NCBI GenBank assembly: GCA_017654935.2
Contig: CM065695.1
Coordinates: forward strand, 33,719,876-33,783,875
From: Phymorhynchus buccinoides
Lineage: Eukaryota > Mollusca > Gastropoda > Neogastropoda > Raphitomidae
Length of the DNA: 64,000 bases
Direction: 5' to 3'
The position numbers and the translations under genes were made by a program. The notes below the pieces were generated by a model that did not search any database, was not told where the DNA came from, and saw nothing but the letters and a program-made list of their open reading frames with translations. The first letter of the stretch is position 1. Each line of letters begins with the position of its first letter. Positions 52,124 to 64,000 of this stretch are shown here, one piece after another.

Positions 52124-52726
52124 GAAATGTTTTAAAGGTCTCCCAGTGCACTATTGCTTGCATATAATTGTGTAATTACAAACAGTTTTCTTGTTAATCG
52201 GGTTTTGTGAAGAAAAAGAATCGGCCACGCGTTGGATTACATTGTTTTTTTCAAAATTGTTTTGTTTCAGCAAACACAAATTTGCGAAATAGGGGTAAAC
52301 AGGTCTGCTCTACGGATATTGATTGTTTATGATTTATGCGAACTGAGTAATTTTGGAGGAAGGAATTGTAAGGTTTTTATGTTGTCAATGGGCATGAATA
52401 AAATATTTACCCCACATCTTTGCGTTGTTTATATGTCATGATACTGTGTCATGTTATAGTATACCAATGATGGCAATCGTCTCCAGTTTTCTTCTTCTTT
52501 TTTTTTAATCCAAGCACACACACACATATTCTGTTGACTTACAAACAAGAGAGGTTAACCAAGAAAACAATGTAACCTGCTCGGCATGACATAATAACGA
52601 ACTTAACAGGACTCAGATTCATTTCGCTTGGACGGTTTTCTACTACATTTTGGAATTTTGATTTTGATGACATCTTACAAATCAATTGAATTACTTGGAA
52701 GTACTTTATTCGGGGTTGGCCCTATA

Positions 52727-54488
52727 TGTCCCAGGCCCATTAGGTCCCATCCAGTTGTGTCCCAGGCCCATTAGGTCCCATCCCGTTGTGTCCCAGGCCC
52801 ATTAGGTCCCATCCCGTTGTGTCCCAGGCCCATTAGGTCCCATCCCGTTGTGTCCCAGGCCCATTAGGTCCCATCCCGTTGTGTCCCAGGCCCATTAGGT
52901 CCCATCCCTTTGTGTCCCAGGCCCATTAGGTCCCATCCCTTTGTGTCCCAGGCCCATTAGGTCCCATCCTGTTGTGTCCCAGGCCCATTAGGTCCCATCC
53001 CGTTGTGTCCCAGGCCCATTAGGTCCCATCCTGTTGTGTCCCAGGCCCATTAGGTCCCATCCCGTTGTGTCCCAGGCCCATTAGGTCCCATCCCGTTGTG
53101 TCCCAGGCCCATTAGGTCCCATCCCGCTGTGTCCCAGGCCCATTAGGTCCCATCCCGTTGTGTCCCAGGCCCATTAGGTCCCATCCCGTTGTGTCCCAGG
53201 CCCATTAGGTCCCATCCCGTTGTGTCCCAGGCCCATTAGGTCCCATACCGCTGTGTCCCAGGCCCATTAGGTCCCATCCTGTTGTGTCCCAGGCCCATTA
53301 GGTCCCAGGCCCGCTACCCCAAGCCCAATAGGTCCCATCCCGTTGTGTCCCAGGCCCATTAGGTCCCATCCCGCTGTGTCCCAGGCCCATTAGGTCCCAT
53401 CCCGCTTGTGTCCCAGGCCCATTAGGTCCCATCCTGTTGTGTCCCAGGCCCATTAGGTCCCAGGCCCGCTGTGTCCCAGGCCCAATAGGTCCCATCTTGT
53501 TGTGTCCCAGGCCCATTAGGTCCCATCCTGTTGTGTCCCAGGCCCATTAGGTCCCATCCCGTTGTGTCCCAGGCCCATTAGGTCCCATCCCGCTGTGTCC
53601 CAGGCCCATTAGGTCCCATCCTGTTGTGTCCCAGGCCCATTAGGTCCCATCCCGTTGTGTCCCAGGCCCAATAGGTCCCATCCCGTTGTGTCCCAGGCCC
53701 ATTAGGTCCCATCCCGTTGTGTCCCAGGCCCATTAGGTCCCATCCAGTTGTGTCCCAGGCCCATTAGGTCCCATCCTGTTGTGTCCCAGGCCCATTAGGT
53801 CCCATCCCGTTGTGTCCCAGGCCCATTAGGTCCCATCCTGTTGTGTCCCAGGCCCATTAGGTCCCATCCCGTTGTGTCCCAGGCCCATTAGGTCCCATCC
53901 CGTTGTGTCCCAGGCCCATTAGGTCCCATCCCGTTGTGTCCCAGGCCCATTAGGTCCCATCCCGTTGTGTCCCAGGCCCATTAGGTCCCATCCCGTTGTG
54001 TCCCAGGCCCATTAGGTCCCATCCCGTTGTGTCCCAGGCCCATTAGGTCCCATCCCGTTGTGTCCCAGGCCCATTAGGTCCCATCCCGTTGTGTCCCAGG
54101 CCCATTAGGTCCCATCCCGTTGTGTCCCAGGCCCATTAGGTCCCATCCCGTTGTGTCCCAGGCCCATTAGGTCCCATCCCGTTGTGTCCCAGGCCCATTA
54201 GGTCCCATCCCGTTGTGTCCCAGGCCCATTAGGTCCCATCCCGTTGTGTCCCAGGCCCATTAGGTCCCATCTTGTTGTGTCCCAGGCCCATTAGGTCCCA
54301 TCCCGTTGTGTCCCAGGCCCATTAGGTCCCATCCTGTTGTGTCCCAGGCCCAATAGGTCCCATCCCGTTGTGTCCCAGGCCCCGTTGTGTCCCAGGCCCA
54401 TTAGGTCCCATCCCGTTGTGTCCCAGGCCCATTAGGTCCCATCCCGTTGTGTCCCAGGCACATTAGGTCCCATCCCGTTGTGTCCCAG
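52727..54488. repeat. 31-bp satellite-like array, about 57 units (left arm)
   Basis: Unit gtgtcccaggcccattaggt followed by cccatcccgtt, 31 bases, highly homogeneous with C/T changes at a few positions and occasional truncated units (near 53300, 53460, 54380). Confidence 0.97.
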
Positions 54489-54870
54489 ATACATTTCAAT
54501 CTATCCAACTAAAGATTTATTGAATAAACTGTGACACTGTGTGTGCCTGTCTATGTTTGTGTCTCTGTCTGTCTCTCGCTTGCATGTATGTGTATATGTG
54601 TACACGCGCTCGCATGTGTATGTGTGTATGCCTGTCTCTATCTTTGTCTATGTGTATCTCTGACTGACTGACTGTCTGTCTGTCTGTCTCTCTCCCTCTC
54701 TCTCTCTGTGTCTTTGTCTCTCTCTTTCTCTCTCTCTCTGGCTTACACGTATATGTGTATATGCGCGTGCATACATACCCACACATGCATGCTCGCACAA
54801 CCTATAAACATTCATATAACCGTTTACTAAGCCACACTGGGACACAATGGGCCTGGGACATAGCGGGCTT
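54489..54870. repeat. Low-complexity TG/TC block with one isolated array unit (left arm)
   Basis: ctgtctgtctc and tctctctctctg tracts between the array and a lone inverted unit at 54838-54869 (gggacacaatgggcctggga). Mirror at 59450-59837. Confidence 0.85.
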
Positions 54871-55129
54871 ATCCCCTTTATTCAAAGGAAGAATCTCTGA
54901 TATGACCTTGCATTCATCGCAATAGTTTATACTGGGAAATCAAAGTAAATTGATATTTAGAGACAATCATATCACAAAATTAAAAGTGATGAAAATGTCA
55001 CACGAAGAAAAAAATGTTGCCATCTGTTCCTGTCTTCTCTGTCCTTATATAATTCTACACAGTTTCATTTCTCTTTTATTACATTAACCGAACATGGAGC
55101 TTAGCGTCCTTTTAACGACCTGTTTGTTC

Positions 55130-55500
55130 GTTCCATAACACAAAGAATCCCCCCCCCCAAAAAAAAAAAAAATCAAAAAATCAATGTGCCTTGCAATTGA
55201 AAGCAATCATACACCCTGCGTTTGAAAGCTGTGGTCAACAGTCATACATCCTGCATTTAAAGCAACGGTCAACATTCATTTAGAATGTTCTGCTACCGTT
55301 TAATAGTGGCCTCCTGTTTGTCCATTCATGAATGCTATTAGGCCATAGGCCATGCCAAGCGACCAGGAAAAGGTTAGGGATATAACAATGGTGAATTTGT
55401 AAATGGGCACATAAGCTAACGGGGAAGCAGAACTAATTGATGAGTCGTTGCTGTACATTAACAGTTAACACGGCCCTTGGCAACACCAACACTATTTGAG
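55130..55500. other. Single-copy segment, nothing recognised
   Basis: This begins the part of the left side with no mirror in the right arm, because the right arm starts at the gap. Confidence 0.5.
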
Positions 55501-55503
55501 TAA

Positions 55504-55740
55504 TTGCTGAACTTGACCTTGCATGGAATCATATCAATATTTACCCGTGGCCATAACTTTAAGCTGTACAAAAAAGATACTAACACCAGACTAGCACAAA
55601 ACTTTTTTACTAACAGAGTAATAAATGCATGGAATAACCTTCCCGATGAAGCAGTTAATGCAAAGTCATTAAATTCATTCAAAAATATCATAGACAAGTT
55701 TTTCCAAAACAAAATGTATTCAGTTAATATACAGATTTAA
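55504..55740 (+). pseudogene. LINE reverse-transcriptase C-terminal fragment
   Basis: An uninterrupted 78-codon frame includes TRGHNFKLYKKDTNTRLAQN, FFTNRVINAWNNLPDEAVNA and SLNSFKNIIDKFF. This is the usual C-terminal tail of CR1/L2/jockey-like non-LTR retrotransposon proteins. The rest of the reverse transcriptase is not present upstream, so it is a 5'-truncated insertion, younger than the relic at 1322-1592. Confidence 0.8.
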
Positions 55741-55744
55741 AGGA

Positions 55745-56220
55745 ATAAAACACAGATGCCTTAGTAGTCATCAGTGAATGAAGCCAAACCAAATAAAAAT
55801 CAAAAACATATTTAGAGGGCAAAAGGCTAAACAAAATAGCCTATAGTGCCATTTATGCTATGCTATGCTATGCTATGCTATGCTATATGCTTCCGTCTCT
55901 ATGTGGACAAAGTTGTACTTTAAGACACCCCCTCGCACGCATAGCATCATACAGTTACCATCGCATCATTGCAAGTGAGAAGCTTGTTCATACATGGGTG
56001 CTACTCTTTCATTTTTACACTGATTTCAGTATTTTTAATTTGACCAGAAACTGAATTTCAGTTTTTTTGTAATTCATCCACACACAAAATTTGACCACAA
56101 GCGATTTGGGGCGTTTTGAACTTAGTCTAGTTGTTCTATCTTCGAAGTTTACAAAGGCAATGTAATAATTTTGCAAGGCTTATCAGACTCAGACTCTGTC
56201 TTTCATTTTAGCTGTCTGTC
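55745..56220. other. Sequence with a short TATGC array
   Basis: About six TATGC units at 55856-55885; otherwise nothing recognised. Confidence 0.6.
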
Positions 56221-56429
56221 TATCTCGTTATATCTCTCTTAAGTTGCCCCCCTGAATCGTCCGACGGGGCTCTGCCCCTGTACCCTGCCGGGGCCATGGG
56301 TCCCTGGACCCTTGCCTTTCAGTTTATTTCATTTTTGGGGAGTAGCACCCATGCTCATAGGCCTAAGCTAGAACTTTGTACTTATGATGGAAATGTCACC
56401 AGGAGAGGGGGCCGCTAGAGTGGGAGTGA

Positions 56430-56560
56430 AAATATGTTTAACGTCCTCCGTTCTTTGTTCAACAGACACATATGGGACATTAGTAGATATAAAGATGGTG
56501 GGAACGATTCTGGAGGCAATGCCCGGAGGCAGTGCAACACCATACCAGTAAAAGTCCCGT
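56430..56560 (+). repeat. Dispersed repeat, ACGTCCTC type (diverged)
   Basis: taacgtcctccgttctttg, then acacatatgggacattag and ggcaatgcccggaggcag. Confidence 0.7.
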
Positions 56561-56899
56561 CTCTAGAGTGGGGACGAGCTTTAGCCGGTTTGGGCCAGAT
56601 TGATGACACGTAGGAAAATGAAGTTGTGTGACAGGTGGGGACGCTAAATCATTGACTTACAACGGATTTCATTTTGTTGAGCATGTAAGCCTTACATTTT
56701 GAAATACTGCATCCTGACATTCGATGATTAGCTCCCCCACCCCTGTTGCCGACCCTCGAAGCGAACAATAATATCTTTGGTATGGTTGTTGAAATCATTT
56801 ATAATTGTCTGATGCATTGGTGAAATAATGGGCATCATTCTCTGTGCCTTTGGAACCGTTCTTCCAAATGTTGAATCAATCAGTCCAATTGTTTAGGCT

Positions 56900-56970
56900 G
56901 TAGCGACTGGAACACACACACGCGCGCGCGCGCGCACACGCACGCACGCACACACGCACGCACGCACGCG

Positions 56971-57005
<35 letters not shown>

Positions 57006-57030
57006 GCAAACAGAGAGAGAGAGAGAGAGA
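56900..57030. repeat. CG/CA and GA microsatellite cluster
   Basis: acacgcgcgcgcgcgcgcac, cacgcacgcacg, (CA)n, then (GA)n at 57011-57030. Confidence 0.95.
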
Positions 57031-57689
57031 GTCCCTCGATCGATCCAGTCCTGTTCTCGAGGACGACAAAATGGTGACGAACGGCAACAAACAGCCCATA
57101 ATATTAGTGGGCACAAGTAGTCAACATTTTAACGATCTGCAGTCAGTCAAGTCACGCACCAGAGCTGAATTGTCCACAGCTGAATGGGGCTAACAGAAAG
57201 AGTCAACAACAATCAACCGTGACATAGGCCTAGGCCTACATGCTCTACCCCCCCCCCCCCACCCCCCCTCCCACCATACCAGACTCTATAACAGTCCATT
57301 ACAGTTAGCAGAATAACCCAGGCAAACTACGCTAATCAACTCGAACAATTAGCTCCTAAACACTTGTCCACAGTCGCGAAGGTGATCGAGGTTAAGAGAA
57401 TAAACAGAAAGTTTTTGTCCTAGGTCTTGCTTCGTCAACTTGTCAACGCCTTGCTTATTATTGGACAATGGACAAAACAAAAAGGACGAACAGCAAGCTA
57501 GCGTATTCGTCTGTTTGCCTCTTCAATTCGAGCCCTTGCTATAATACAATACTCCTCCCACTTCGTGTATACCTTGTTGTTTGTTCAATACGTTCTTCTA
57601 GCTTTTACGCCCCGTTTGTTTACTTCCCATGAGAAAAACCCTTGCTTGTGTTAAAGTATACACAACGGCAGCTGCCCGTGTGCAGAATA

Positions 57690-57875
57690 ATGGCTACCCA
57701 CCAAAAATTAATTGTAACTTTGATGTTGTTTTGTTGTTTTGTTCCCCCGCCATGTTTCCCCGTCTGGCAATACAAGCCCGCTAAGCATGGACAAATATTG
57801 GTCCGAATGGATGGCGTGACGCGAAGGAGGTCGAAAGAAATAGTTAAGAGGTTAAGGTCCTATTTGTCAATGTGA
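57690..57875 (+). CDS. Weak candidate: 61-residue secreted-peptide-like open frame
   Basis: The ATG has A at -3 and G at +4. The first 26 residues (MATHQKLIVTLMLFCCFVPP and PCFPVW) look like a signal peptide. The rest is basic, with TRRRSKEIVKRLRSYLSM at the end including a KR site, and TGA at 57873-57875. A gtgagt donor-like site lies 36 bases after the stop. I recognise no family, and a chance open frame is quite possible. Confidence 0.2.
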   Translation: MATHQKLIVTLMLFCCFVPPPCFPVWQYKPAKHGQILVRMDGVTRRRSKEIVKRLRSYLSM

Positions 57876-57942
57876 TTGGAGCGAGTTGTTGCGTCGCTAA
57901 TTGGTGACTGGTGAGTTTTAAAAATTGTGGACAAAATTGTGG

Positions 57943-58237
<295 letters not shown>

Positions 58238-58374
58238 AATATTCCGTGTCATGTTTTTACTTGCTAAGTTTGTGATTGATTAATGGGTTTTTTAACAAAA
58301 GTATTTTAACCTCTCTTCTTTGATTCTTGTTTTTCTCTCTTGTGTTTTCTCTATCCCTTTTTAATACTCTGGTA

Positions 58375-58440
58375 AGATTTAACGTGGTGACAGCCCTGAC
58401 ATGGCCTTTGTTGTCGACGGGGCTATAATTTTAATCTTAA
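58375..58440 (+). repeat. Dispersed repeat with a gtcgacggggctata-like block (copy 2)
   Basis: Better preserved than the copy at 5750-5825; followed directly by CT-rich sequence. Confidence 0.5.
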
Positions 58441-58640
58441 TCTCTCTCTCTCTCTCTCTCTCTTTGTGAATCTCTCTCTCTCTCTCACTCATTGACCATC
58501 ATCTCTCTTCTCTCTCTGCTCTCTATCTCACGCGTCTTATCCTTCTCTTCCGGATCTCCAGATCCAGCCAAGACGGACATGCTCTCTCTCTCGAATAACT
58601 CATCTCTCTCTCATATGAAAAACTCACTGCCTGAGCGTTG
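58440..58640. repeat. CT-rich block before the gap
   Basis: Interrupted CT tracts. Fragments such as agccaagacggacatgctct resemble dispersed-repeat pieces. Confidence 0.7.
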
Positions 58641-58695
58641 GTAGAGGACAATAAAAAAAAGAAAAAGAACAAGTGCAAATTGGGCGGCTGCAAAT

Positions 58696-59195
58696 NNNNN
58701 NNNNNNNNNNNNNNNNNNNNNNNNNNNNNNNNNNNNNNNNNNNNNNNNNNNNNNNNNNNNNNNNNNNNNNNNNNNNNNNNNNNNNNNNNNNNNNNNNNNN
58801 NNNNNNNNNNNNNNNNNNNNNNNNNNNNNNNNNNNNNNNNNNNNNNNNNNNNNNNNNNNNNNNNNNNNNNNNNNNNNNNNNNNNNNNNNNNNNNNNNNNN
58901 NNNNNNNNNNNNNNNNNNNNNNNNNNNNNNNNNNNNNNNNNNNNNNNNNNNNNNNNNNNNNNNNNNNNNNNNNNNNNNNNNNNNNNNNNNNNNNNNNNNN
59001 NNNNNNNNNNNNNNNNNNNNNNNNNNNNNNNNNNNNNNNNNNNNNNNNNNNNNNNNNNNNNNNNNNNNNNNNNNNNNNNNNNNNNNNNNNNNNNNNNNNN
59101 NNNNNNNNNNNNNNNNNNNNNNNNNNNNNNNNNNNNNNNNNNNNNNNNNNNNNNNNNNNNNNNNNNNNNNNNNNNNNNNNNNNNNNNNNNNNNNN
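58696..59195. other. Assembly gap of exactly 500 N
   Basis: The run of N is exactly 500 bases, a conventional placeholder used when scaffolding contigs, so its true size is unknown. Confidence 0.99.
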
Positions 59196-59837
59196 CAGGT
59201 CGTTAAAAGGACGCTAAGCTCCATGTTCGGTTAATGTAATAAAAGAGAAATGAAACTGTGTAGAATTATATAAGGACAGAGAAGACAGGAACAGATCGCA
59301 AATTTTGTTTCTTCGTGTGACATTTTCATCACTTTAATTTTGTGATATGATTGTCTCTAAATATCAATTTACTTTGATTTCCCAGTATAAACTATTGCAA
59401 TGAATGCAAGGTCATATTAGACATTCTTCCTTTGAATAAAGGGGATATCCCAGGCCCATTGTGTCCCAGTGTGGCTTAGTAAACGGTTATATGAATGTTT
59501 ATAGGTTGTGCGAGCATGCATGTGTGGGTATGTATGCACGCGCATATACACATATATGTGTAAGCCACAGAGAGAGAGAGAGAAAGAGAGAGAGAGACAA
59601 AGACACACACAGAGAGAGGGAGACAGACAGACAGACAGACAGACAGTCAGAGATACAGATAGACAGATAGAGACAGGCATACATACATACACATGCAAGC
59701 GCGTGTACACATATACACATACATGCAAGCGAGAGACAGACAGACAGACAGACACAGACAGAGACACAAACATAGACAGGCACACACAGTGTCATAGTTC
59801 ATTCAATAAATCTTTAGTTGGATAGATTGAAATGTAT

Positions 59838-60400
59838 CTGGGACACAACGGGATGGGACCTAATGACCTGGGACACAACGGGATGGGACCTAATGGCCTG
59901 GGACACAACGGGATGGGACCTAATGGGCCTGGGACACAACGGGATGGGACCTAATGGGCCTGGGACACAACAGGATGGGACCTAATGGGCCTGGGACACA
60001 ACAGGATGGGACCTATTGGGCTTGGGACACAGCGGGATGGGACCTAATGGGCCTGGGACACAACAGGATGGGACCTAATGGGCCTGGGACACAACAGGAT
60101 GGGACCTATTGGGCTTGGGACACAACGGGATGGGACCTAATGGGCCTGGGACACAACAGGATGGGACCTAATGGGCCTGGGACACAAAGGGATGGGACCT
60201 ATTGGGCCTGGGACACAACGGGATGGGACCTAATGGGCCTGGGACACAACAGGATGGGACCTAATGGGCTTGGGACACAACGGGATGGGACCTAATGGCC
60301 TGGGACACAACAGGATGGGACCTATTGGGCTTGGGACACAGCGGGATGGGACCTAATGGGCCTGGGACACAACAGGATGGGACCTAATGGGCCTGGGACA
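59838..60400. repeat. 31-bp satellite-like array, about 18 units (right arm)
   Basis: Complement of the array at 52727-54488, with some 30-base units (cctaatgacctggg, cctaatggcctggg) and more aacaggatggg variants. Confidence 0.97.
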
Positions 60401-61007
60401 TATAGGGCCAACCCCGAATAAAGTACTTCCAAGTAATTCAATTGATTTGTAAGATGTCATCAAAATCAAAATTCCAAAATGTAGTAGCAAACCGTCCAAG
60501 CGAAATGAATCTGAGCCCTGTTAAGTTCGTTATTATGTCTGCCGAGCAGGTTACATTGTTTTCTTGGTTAACCTCTCTTGTTTGTAAGTCAACAAAATAT
60601 GTGTGTGTGTGCTTGGATTTAAAAAAAAGAAGAAGAAAACTGGAGACGATTGCCATCATTGGTATACTATAACATGACACAGTATCATGACATATAAACA
60701 ACGCAAAGATGTGGGGTAAATATTTTATTCATGCCCATTGACAACATAAAAACCTTACAATTCCTTCCTCCAAAATTACTCAGTTCGCATAAATCATAAA
60801 CAATCAATATCCGTACAGCAGACCTGTTTACCCCTATTTTGCAAATTTGTAATTGCTGAAACAAAAAATAGTAATTTTGAAAAAAACAATGTAATCCAAC
60901 GCGTGGCCGATTCTTTTTCTTCACAAAACCCGATTAACAAGAAAACTGTTTGTAATTACACAATTATATGCAAGCAATAGTGCACTGGGAGACCTTTAAA
61001 ACATTTC

Positions 61008-61221
61008 TTAAAACCATTTCATCGCCACTGTCGCCTCTTGGCATGGGCACCATAATGATTTGACACCCATGTCACTGAAAGGCATCAAATGAGGGTCTGG
61101 TATCCAGTGACCTTATGTTCTTAATTTTGGGAGGTAACGACAGGCCTTACTTTATGCATGTCACAGAGGAATCCCCAATATTGCAGACAAAATATTTTCT
61201 CTACCCGGGTGAAAGGGTTAA
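61008..61221. mobile_element. TTAA-type element, CCCTTTCACC family (right arm copy)
   Basis: Mirror image of 51910-52123 with the same internal deletion, so it descends from the same insertion. Confidence 0.8.
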
Positions 61222-62344
61222 TTAAACCATGCATTTGCCTTTTCTTTGGTGTCTTTCAATCAGATTTTGGATCATTTGACCTAGAACTCTCACCACGCAG
61301 TCGCTTTGACGCCATCTTGAAACAGAATGAAAATAAATTGACGCGCGTTGTATGCTGGGAACCGGAATGACTTTCCACCACAACGTTTCAAAAGCTTCGC
61401 TTGCCGACGCAACTGTAGTGGTGGGGTTTTTGTTCGTTGTTTTTTTTCGTTAACGTAATTAGACTTTTTTTTCGAAAAAATTATGACAAAATCGTAAAGG
61501 TAAACAGGTCTGGTATAGCAACATAATAACAGACAAAAATCCCAATGTAAATAAAAACATCAACAACGCAAAAAGGTTTTCAAACAATGGCATTACATTT
61601 GAAATGGGACTTATCAGCCAGTTCTTATTTTTTAGTTATATGCATTGAGTTTTAAGGTAATGTGCTATAAAAGTGTCCTAAATAAATATACCATTTAATT
61701 GCTTTATTACAATACTGGGAGAAAGAAAATACACCAATACAATGCGATAAAAAGACAATGTCAAATCGCATAACGGATTGTCATAATATTTCGCTTTTTT
61801 TCCTCCTCTGTAAATGACCCACATTCAAATGGCTTCTTCGTCTTATCTTGAAACCATCCTCATTTTTTCACTCACCCGTTTTATCTTCTTGATCGTGACT
61901 AGGGACACCGGCAAAAGTCCTATTCAGGATGTTAAACGCCAGTGGCACTTTCTTTTTGTCACTTATTCTTAATAATAATGACAGTTTATATAGTGCTTAT
62001 TCTCCCTACAGGGCTCTAAGCGCTTCACAAAGAAGTAAAAAATCTGAGCAAAAACAACAAAACAACGCACTTATCATAAGGAACAACCCGAAACGAAATC
62101 ACAATACGTCACCCCCCCCCACGAGAAACAATTTGAACTTGCCTGTTAGCATGCCCCCCCCCCCAAAAAAAAAGCCTTTCTTAGCCTTTCTGTCTTTATT
62201 GGCAAAAAAGTTTCATAGTAACTCTCGGACGAGTCTTCTGCCTCCAACTTTATTAACATAAATTTATATAGACTCCACAGAAATGTATGTGATAATATAT
62301 CGACTCACACTATTAGACGCATTCTGCCATCACTGTGTCAGTAA

Positions 62345-62705
62345 GTTGAGGATCTTCTTCTTTCTTCTTCTTCTGCGTTCCCAGGCCATATGGCCATAAT
62401 GGATAAGGTACGTATGTGTCCGTTTTTCAGTTTTCACTGGTCTCCCCGCTGCGTACATCCGATACATTCTGATTTCGGAGGAGCTCAAAGGAGAAAAATT
62501 ATTTAGAAGATTTTTTTTTTTTAAAGGCAGGAGAATGGGCCAATAAGTCAAAAAAGATAGTAGATGATAGAAAACAAAGGGAAAAGGCAGAGTCAAAGAT
62601 AGTGACAGATTAGAGGAAGTTACATGCACAGAACTTCAAGAAGGCGGGGGGAACTATTTTTACAAAAGACACCCCCCCCCCCCCCCTACCGGTATCCCCA
62701 TGGGG
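62345..62705 (-). repeat. (GAA)n-tailed dispersed repeat (right arm copy)
   Basis: Mirror of 50085-50440, with a shorter poly-C run at 62671-62687. Confidence 0.78.
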
Positions 62706-63224
62706 AGAGACTCATGGAGGGGGGCTGGGTAGTCCAGCTCCCCGTAAGGAGGCACGAGGCATCCACCCACTTCCCCAAGTTGAGGGTCCAAACAAACAGA
62801 ACCAAGAACAGCACTTCTGAATGTGGATCATTATATGAAATTTAAAATACTACTACTAACAACATCAGCAAAAATCAGACGTAAGGGAGTGCATGCAGGT
62901 GTACATAAATGGCACAAAAGCTTAAAGCAGCATATTCTTCTTCTTCTCCTCAAACGTGTAAAGCAGCACGAGACAGGTCTACCGTTGCTTAAAGCTGGCA
63001 AGGTAAACATAAAAACATCAATCAGTTATTCTCTTTTCAAACTGTTGAGGAATACTGTTCATTGATAAATAGCAAATAGTTAAACAGCAAGTGTTTCAGT
63101 TTGGTACTAGTATAAATGCTTACGATTTATACAAAAAGGAAAACTTGGTGTTTTTTCACTCATGGAAAAAGTACACTCTATCTTCTGCTTACCGTATAAT
63201 ACAGCATAGTAAGTTGTTTTGTAA

Positions 63225-63440
63225 ACCTATATAAACCAAGACCTGTGGCAGTACCATAGCCAATGAGGTTTAACCAAGGCGTGGTTACTGCTACACATAT
63301 CTGTATTGTTTAAAAAAATCGGGACTCTACTGGTGTTGCATTGCCTCTGGGCATTGCCTCCAGTATTGTTCCCATCATCTTTGTATTTACAAATGTCCCA
63401 TATGTGTCTATGACCGAGAGGACGTAAAACACCATTTTTC
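63225..63440 (-). repeat. Dispersed repeat, ACGTCCTCTCGGTCATAGAC type (right arm copy)
   Basis: Mirror of 49355-49580, differing by few bases (e.g. gactctactgg versus the complement of ccagtaaagtc). Confidence 0.8.
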
Positions 63441-64000
63441 ATTCACCTATATAAACCGTCAGGATCCAAAACGCAGCAAACAGAACGAATGGTAAAAATA
63501 ATTTGATAACAGTTTCACTCAGTAAAAGTGATGAATGGTATTTTTGTGTTTTTGTTGTTGTTTGCATATTTGTTTGTTTTAAAAGAAACTTATCAGTCTG
63601 TAAACCGATTGCACACCGAAATAAAACACCCACCTGACATAGCACAATCCTTCTAATACTGAATGCTGCTCAAATGTAGCAAAGAAAATGGCGGATCACA
63701 TCACAGTTGTTAACTTGCACGCTTGCTCACTTTCACAGGGGTACAATCCAACCCTAAATTAAAACAAGGACCTTATTAATTTTTGTAATAAAAAGATACT
63801 TTTTGGGCATGGACAAAATTATTAACAATGTGGAAGACGTTTTCTTTTTTAGCATCATGCCTCTCCCCCCCCCCCCCCCCCCCCCCCTCCCCCTCCTTCA
63901 CTTGTGGCCAACAACAACAACTATGTTCGTGAAATTATACAATATAACCAGTCTCTCCTCAGTAAGAAGTTCAGGGCTGAGATTGAGGAGAGTTTCTTCT

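Larger units (their letters stand above)
48880..55127. repeat. Left arm of a very large inverted duplication
   Basis: Base order is mirrored by 59196-64000 on the complementary strand. Matching checkpoints: the sequence around 49152-49358 with 63439-63645, 49732-49974 with 62823-63065 (same 80-codon frame), 52260-52440 with 60685-60860, and acattaaccgaacatggagc at 55081 with its complement near 59215-59238. The outer limit of the left arm cannot be fixed because the right arm runs off the window. Confidence 0.95.
59196..64000. repeat. Right arm of the inverted duplication
   Basis: Starts directly after the N run with caggtcgttaaaaggacgct, the complement of 55108-55127. It has a shorter 31-bp array, lacks the SINE at 51578-51891 and has an extra segment near 63860-63945 (poly-C plus aacaacaacaactatgttcg). 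Confidence 0.95.

Noticed and set aside
52727..54488. Regular 31-bp repeats that could be mistaken for a CRISPR array
   Set aside because: Units are head to tail with no unique spacers, the genome is eukaryotic and no cas genes exist; it is a satellite.
58523..59234. Frames of 177-233 codons made mostly of X
   Set aside because: They run across the 500-N gap.

Overview
The window is animal nuclear DNA: a large AT-rich gene with GT-AG introns, buried in microsatellites, small foldback DNA transposons, tRNA-derived SINEs and LINE relics. TTAGGG-type repeats occur inside some transposons. The repeat style fits a marine mollusc, possibly a caenogastropod; that is a guess from general knowledge and was not tested.

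Only one gene can be supported with confidence. GDP-mannose 4,6-dehydratase (GMDS) lies on the + strand. Eleven coding exons between 6867 and 35142 join in phase to give 338 residues, from the DG that ends the N-terminal nucleotide-binding loop to the stop codon. About 35 N-terminal residues are missing and should lie upstream of the window, so bases 1-6866 are read as intron. The stop codon is flush with a perfect donor (TAG|gtaagt), so a 3'UTR intron is inferred, with a candidate terminal exon near 38260-41295.

The introns and 3' flank are filled with transposon debris. Several miniature-element families end in TTAA plus a CCC- or CTC-type terminus. Others have TA-flanked ends (TACCGTATTTTTC type, CAGTGGAACCTCC type), 8-bp duplications with telomere-like arms, or hAT-like CAGGGTTC ends. 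Many are nested, and several sit within 7-50 bases of GMDS splice sites.

From about 48880 to the end the window is dominated by a very large inverted duplication. The left arm runs from at or before 48880 to 55127. The right arm starts at 59196, directly after a run of exactly 500 N (58696-59195), and runs past the window end. The arms differ by small changes, by length of a 31-bp tandem array (about 57 versus 18 units) and by presence or absence of a SINE. This looks most like two haplotypes of one locus scaffolded head to head, although a real recent palindrome is not excluded. The 3.6 kb between the left arm and the gap is single-copy in this window and holds a LINE reverse-transcriptase tail, CT arrays and one weak candidate for a small secreted peptide.

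No previously undescribed multi-gene system was found. The best leads are the palindromic scaffold join, the SINE presence/absence difference, the foldback family whose centre is inverted between copies, and the crowding of repeats at GMDS splice sites.
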